Source: Clostridiales bacterium (GTDB lineage Bacteria > Bacillota > Clostridia > Oscillospirales > CAG-272). Taken from it: a stretch of DNA of 64,000 nt. The notes under the pieces are model-generated. The model was not told the DNA's origin, ran no database searches, and saw nothing but the letters and a program-made list of their open reading frames with translations. Below are positions 62,455-64,000 of this stretch, one piece after another (positions within the stretch are counted from its first letter, which is position 1; each line of letters begins with the position of its first letter). The DNA is taken from positions 183,918 through 247,917 of the forward strand of contig JAAYHB010000021.1 of assembly GCA_012727435.1 (NCBI GenBank), written 5' to 3'. The position numbers and the translations under genes are program-made.

Positions 62455-64000
62455 CTAACAACTATTAACTATTCCGGCTATTGCTTTTATTTCTTTTTCC
62501 GCCAGCCCGGCAAGTTCGGCATGTCGCCCGACAAGCCGGGGGGCGTATTCCTCTCGGGCCTCTGCCAGTCCAACCGCCAGCGAAACGAGCTCCCCGGGAG
62601 AAGGCACCCCCGCCGGTACCGAAGGGGGCAGACCGGCATAATCAAGGAAAGCCCCGATTTTCGGGTCGCAGGCTATCCCCACGGCCGGCAGACCGGCCGC
62701 CAGCGCAAAAACCAAAAGATGCAGCCGCATGCCGACGGCGACAAGACACCGCGCGAGAACCCCGGTGATTTCAGAAGGTATAAGGCGCGGGAAAATTACC
62801 CCGGCATTCTTCATGTGAGCCATTACCTCAATGGTATGTTTTCTATCTTCGGGCGCCAGAATAAAAAAGAGAGGCACCGCGTGAAGTATGTCACAAATCC
62901 CGTCAAGCGCCGAGGCTACCCGGCAGATATATGCCGGGTCATTTTGCCGGGCGCGGTGGAAATCCCGGCGCAGGGAAATTCCGATATACCTGTTTTTCCT
63001 CCCCGCGCTTCCCTTTTCTGCATAATTCGACAAAAGGAAGTCCACCCTGTCACTGCTTGCCGGAGTGGTTAACAGCCCGAGGTCGGCATAAACCGATGCC
63101 CGGCGCGGGTCGACTCCAAGGCTTCGGAGCATATCGTAGGCCGAGGGTTCGCGCAGGCCGATAAAAACAGCCCTCTTGAGCAGGGCAGATACCTTCCGGC
63201 GCGCGCGCCGGCTGTAAAGCGGGCCGAGACCGCTGCCTGCAACTATCAGCCGGCAGCCGAGAAAAAGCGCGATCCGCGAGATAGTCAGGTAATAGCGCAG
63301 CGAACGCGGGCTGGTGGCGTCCTGAAGCAGCGTGCCGCCCCCGAGGATAAAATACGACGCACGCCGCAGCAGACAAAACACCGAAAACGGATTTATCCGG
63401 CTCACGCAGTCGATGCCAAGGCGCTTTCTGCAGGCTCTTGTGTTTGCCGTGAGCACCACCGGTCGGGCTTCGGGAGCATATTTTTTTGCGCCCGAGAGCA
63501 GCGCGTCAAGGATTGCGTTGTCTCCGGCGTTGCCGAAGCCGTAGTAACCGCAGATTGCTACCACCATATTTCCCCGGCGGGCTTTTTTCCTGTTATTCAG
63601 GACAGCCTCATAAACATCAACCACCGATTTGGCGGTCCGGTCCGAGGAATTGTAGGCTATCACATGTTCGCGGCCGAAATTCCCCAGCGCCCGCCGCTCC
63701 TCTTGGCTCATGAGCAGCAGGCGGCGCACATCGCGGTAGAGTGTTTCGGCATCGGGCATCGGGCAGCCCCGTCCGCAGAAATTCGAGTGCGCCGGGATGT
63801 TGTCCTCCGACAGTATTCCGGCATACCCCTCGTTACCGCAGAGGATTACCGGTAGCCCGCAGGAGGCCGCTTCAAGCGCCGCGCGCGACACCCCGACAAA
63901 AATATCGGCCTCTGAAAGCAACCGCTCTATATCTCCCCGCGCACCGACCGCCTCGACCACTGCCCTGCCGCAGACCGTGTTTATTCCCTCGGCAAGCGCC
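62455..64000 (-). CDS. csaB: Glycosyltransferase (GT4-like C-terminal part) fused to polysaccharide pyruvyl transferase CsaB (partial)
   Basis: The frame is open to the right edge, so the N-terminus is missing; 514 codons are visible. The first ~145 visible residues read like the C-terminal donor-binding half of a GT4 glycosyltransferase (LLSEADIFVGVSRAALEAAS, GLPVILCGNEGYAG). From MVVAICGYYGFGNAGDNAIL onward it is a CsaB-type pyruvyl transferase of about 370 residues (RASYFILGGGTLLQD, GMRLHLLVFALAAGLPAVGI). CsaB adds ketal-pyruvate to the secondary wall polymer that SLH-domain surface proteins bind. No stop codon or frame change lies between the two parts, although an internal GGGGAAATATG could serve as a second start. 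Confidence 0.87.
   Translation of the reverse strand, partial: ALAEGINTVCGRAVVEAVGARGDIERLLSEADIFVGVSRAALEAASCGLPVILCGNEGYAGILSEDNIPAHSNFCGRGCPMPDAETLYRDVRRLLLMSQEERRALGNFGREHVIAYNSSDRTAKSVVDVYEAVLNNRKKARRGNMVVAICGYYGFGNAGDNAILDALLSGAKKYAPEARPVVLTANTRACRKRLGIDCVSRINPFSVFCLLRRASYFILGGGTLLQDATSPRSLRYYLTISRIALFLGCRLIVAGSGLGPLYSRRARRKVSALLKRAVFIGLREPSAYDMLRSLGVDPRRASVYADLGLLTTPASSDRVDFLLSNYAEKGSAGRKNRYIGISLRRDFHRARQNDPAYICRVASALDGICDILHAVPLFFILAPEDRKHTIEVMAHMKNAGVIFPRLIPSEITGVLARCLVAVGMRLHLLVFALAAGLPAVGIACDPKIGAFLDYAGLPPSVPAGVPSPGELVSLAVGLAEAREEYAPRLVGRHAELAGLAEKEIKAIAGIVNSC

Overview
The window looks like a chromosomal segment of an anaerobic, Gram-positive-type member of the Clostridia with moderately high GC. 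The basis is a one-piece pyruvate:ferredoxin oxidoreductase, a flavodiiron/desulfoferrodoxin/rubredoxin oxygen-defence operon, a CIRCE element, a T-box, a DUF370 (RemB-like) gene in the dnaA region, ECF-transport and CsaB-type wall genes, and strong AGGAGG ribosome sites with TTGACA-17-TATAAT promoters. An uncultured gut-type lineage is plausible but is inference. There are no tRNA, rRNA, CRISPR or transposase genes that I can see.

Layout. 1-6.8 kb: CIRCE-controlled hsp20 (-), then (+) a seven-motif c-type cytochrome with its own CcmF-like haem lyase, a metal ABC transporter (znuCB without znuA) and a chromate-transporter pair. 7-13.9 kb: an orphan solute-binding lipoprotein, an SGNH-hydrolase lipoprotein, threonine aldolase, a cupin, and the O2/superoxide defence operon. 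14-24.4 kb: a CDF transporter and a GGDEF protein (-), an FAD oxidoreductase (+), a T-box-controlled tryptophan-type ABC transporter (-), CoA-disulfide reductase with rhodanese (+), a DUF378 protein and a SleB-like wall hydrolase (-). 24.6-29.9 kb: PFOR, ruvX and a frameshifted lysophospholipase (-). 30-33 kb: two tandem lamin-tail-domain surface proteins (+). 33.2-42.3 kb: one compact minus-strand operon dut - LRR protein - maf - mreB - mreC - mreD - CPBP protease - mrdA. 42.4-45.8 kb: an Asp-box lipoprotein, an acyl-CoA synthetase and a holin-like pair. 46-56.8 kb: the replication-origin region dnaA - oriC - dnaN - recF - remB-like - gyrB - lipoprotein - PfkB kinase - gyrA. 56.9-64 kb: mtlD, a C26 peptidase, an ECF S component, ribulokinase, a membrane protein, and a glycosyltransferase-CsaB fusion that runs off the right edge.

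The most striking observation is that the substrate-binding protein of the tryptophan-type transporter (19585-20616, -) is circularly permuted. The roughly 80-residue segment that normally ends TrpX proteins sits directly behind the lipobox, and the protein stops where that segment normally begins. The Trp-type T-box, permease and ATPase are all in place. Other points for follow-up are the cytochrome/CcmF cassette; two surface proteins with a Cys-containing C-terminal sorting-like tail near a CPBP-family intramembrane protease; a GyrA with Val and Asn at the two main quinolone-resistance positions; an orphan holin pair beside dnaA; and a family of short GC-rich repeats that sit only between genes.
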